From JAZUOT01 sp045604805 (lineage in GTDB: Bacteria > Bacillota > Clostridia > Oscillospirales > Acutalibacteraceae): 23,968 bases of DNA. The position numbers and the translations under genes are program-made. Numbering within the stretch: position 1 is the first letter of the stretch; every line of letters starts with the position of its first letter. The notes under the pieces are model-generated. The model saw nothing but the letters and a program-made list of their open reading frames with translations, was not told the origin of the DNA and did no database searches. Shown piece by piece: positions 23,443-23,968 of the stretch. The stretch spans positions 1 through 23,968 of the forward strand of contig JAZUOT010000018.1 of NCBI GenBank assembly GCA_045604805.1. Direction: 5' to 3'.

Positions 23443-23755
23443 GACATTTCCCTATTTATCAATATGTTACCATGTTGATCTTCTCTAGTGAATCTCATAG
23501 CTTGATGGAGCTTTGCCAATCTATTCTCTTCATCAAAAAAATCTATCTAGTTCATTCCTTTTTATTTCCATTATACTACTCTTCTTCAGTTTTTTATCCA
23601 CATTTTTTAGAGATGCCCAAATTTTAGTTTGTATATCTCGTATCATAAAATAAGCATTAATTTCACATTTGTATTCACCCGAATTAATGTAGTATACTAA
23701 TTGGGTTATTGTCTTTTATAAAGGTAACTTTAAAAATAATGGTGAGGTAGAAAAA
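23443..23755. promoter_or_regulatory. Divergent intergenic region with promoter for the leader gene
   Basis: The 313-nt gap separates the methyltransferase gene from the leader gene. For the leader gene, TATACT (23693-23698) lies about 57 nt before the start codon, with a poor -35 (TTGTAT, 23669-23674, 18 nt). For the methyltransferase, TATAAT on the minus strand (23575-23570) has only a poor -35. The region is AT-rich, and no gene or strong hairpin was seen. Confidence 0.4.
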
Positions 23756-23968
23756 ATGGGAACAAGTTTACAAAAGGTATTAAAAAACAAAAAGGCACTG
23801 TTACTACTAAAGGAAAGCAGAAACTTAGCAGAAGCTAAAAGGAATTTGCTAGCTTTTGGTTTGACTCTAGAAAATGATCAATTAAAAAATTTACCTGCTA
23901 TGTTTGCAAATTTAACAAATGAGTGTACAGAGGGCCTTACTATGCAGCAGCTCAATGATGTTGCTGGC
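23756..23968 (+). CDS. Nif11-like double-glycine leader of a second precursor (partial)
   Basis: The frame runs from an ATG behind GGTGAGGT to the window end, 71 codons. It encodes a leader-like helix: RNLAEAKRNLLAFGLTLEN, then LPAMFANLT, and finally LTMQQLNDVAG, which stops within the expected VAGG cleavage site. The pattern R..a....L.FG....., followed by QQL.(D/R)VAGG, is shared with the leader of the protein at 14719. The cargo lies beyond the window. Such leaders belong to peptides cut by C39-peptidase ABC transporters, either modified natural products or plain secreted proteins. The length to GG, about 72 residues, is normal for Nif11-type leaders. Confidence 0.7.
   Translation, partial: MGTSLQKVLKNKKALLLLKESRNLAEAKRNLLAFGLTLENDQLKNLPAMFANLTNECTEGLTMQQLNDVAG

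Overview
This is AT-rich chromosomal DNA from an endospore-forming member of the Clostridia, probably Oscillospirales-like. The sporulation genes yabP and yabQ, the Shine-Dalgarno-led genes with several GTG or TTG starts, and the close match of many proteins to clostridial families point that way. The parA-parB-serS block, together with tadA, rpmB and yabPQ, resembles gene sets usually found close to the replication origin; that placement is inference. No tRNA, rRNA, CRISPR array, insertion sequence or parS site was found.

Layout. Positions 1-126 hold the tail of an unidentified reading frame. From about 350 to 6090 all genes lie on the minus strand: tadA, a PRPP-dependent phosphoribosyltransferase, a HIT-family hydrolase and alaS, then yabQ-yabP and rpmB. 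The alaS group starts at a consensus promoter whose spacer and -10 box overlap a 19-bp palindrome, and it has a leader of about 185 nt without a T-box. From 6321 to 22755 genes lie on the plus strand: a membrane-anchored XRE regulator, parA, parB, serS and zapA; then a transglutaminase-like protein, a GrpE-like factor, a small membrane protein and an atypical Hsp70; then an 886-residue repeat protein; then an uncharacterised protein, an FHA-SEDS (FtsW/RodA) fusion, a class B penicillin-binding protein and folC. An ICMT-like methyltransferase lies on the minus strand at 22771-23442. The window ends inside another plus-strand gene.

Most unusual content. The 886-residue protein (14719-17379) starts with a Nif11-like, double-glycine (VAGG) leader of the kind normally found on small peptide precursors. 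Here it is joined to about 777 residues: an acidic Ser/Pro linker, seven 16-residue tandem repeats and three related helical modules. The gene cut off by the window end (23756-23968) encodes a second leader of the same type, and the window stops within its double glycine. Together they suggest that this organism exports diverse cargo, including large repeat proteins, behind a common leader, presumably through a peptidase-containing ABC transporter encoded elsewhere. The leader gene follows an array of telomere-like heptamers and lies directly after the chaperone-like cluster, so a role of the chaperones in handling this cargo is possible but unproven.

How the genes work together. The minus-strand half is mostly translation and sporulation housekeeping. 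parA/parB and zapA serve chromosome segregation and division. The FHA-SEDS protein and the overlapping class B PBP form a peptidoglycan polymerase-transpeptidase pair that may respond to a phosphorylated partner through the FHA domain.
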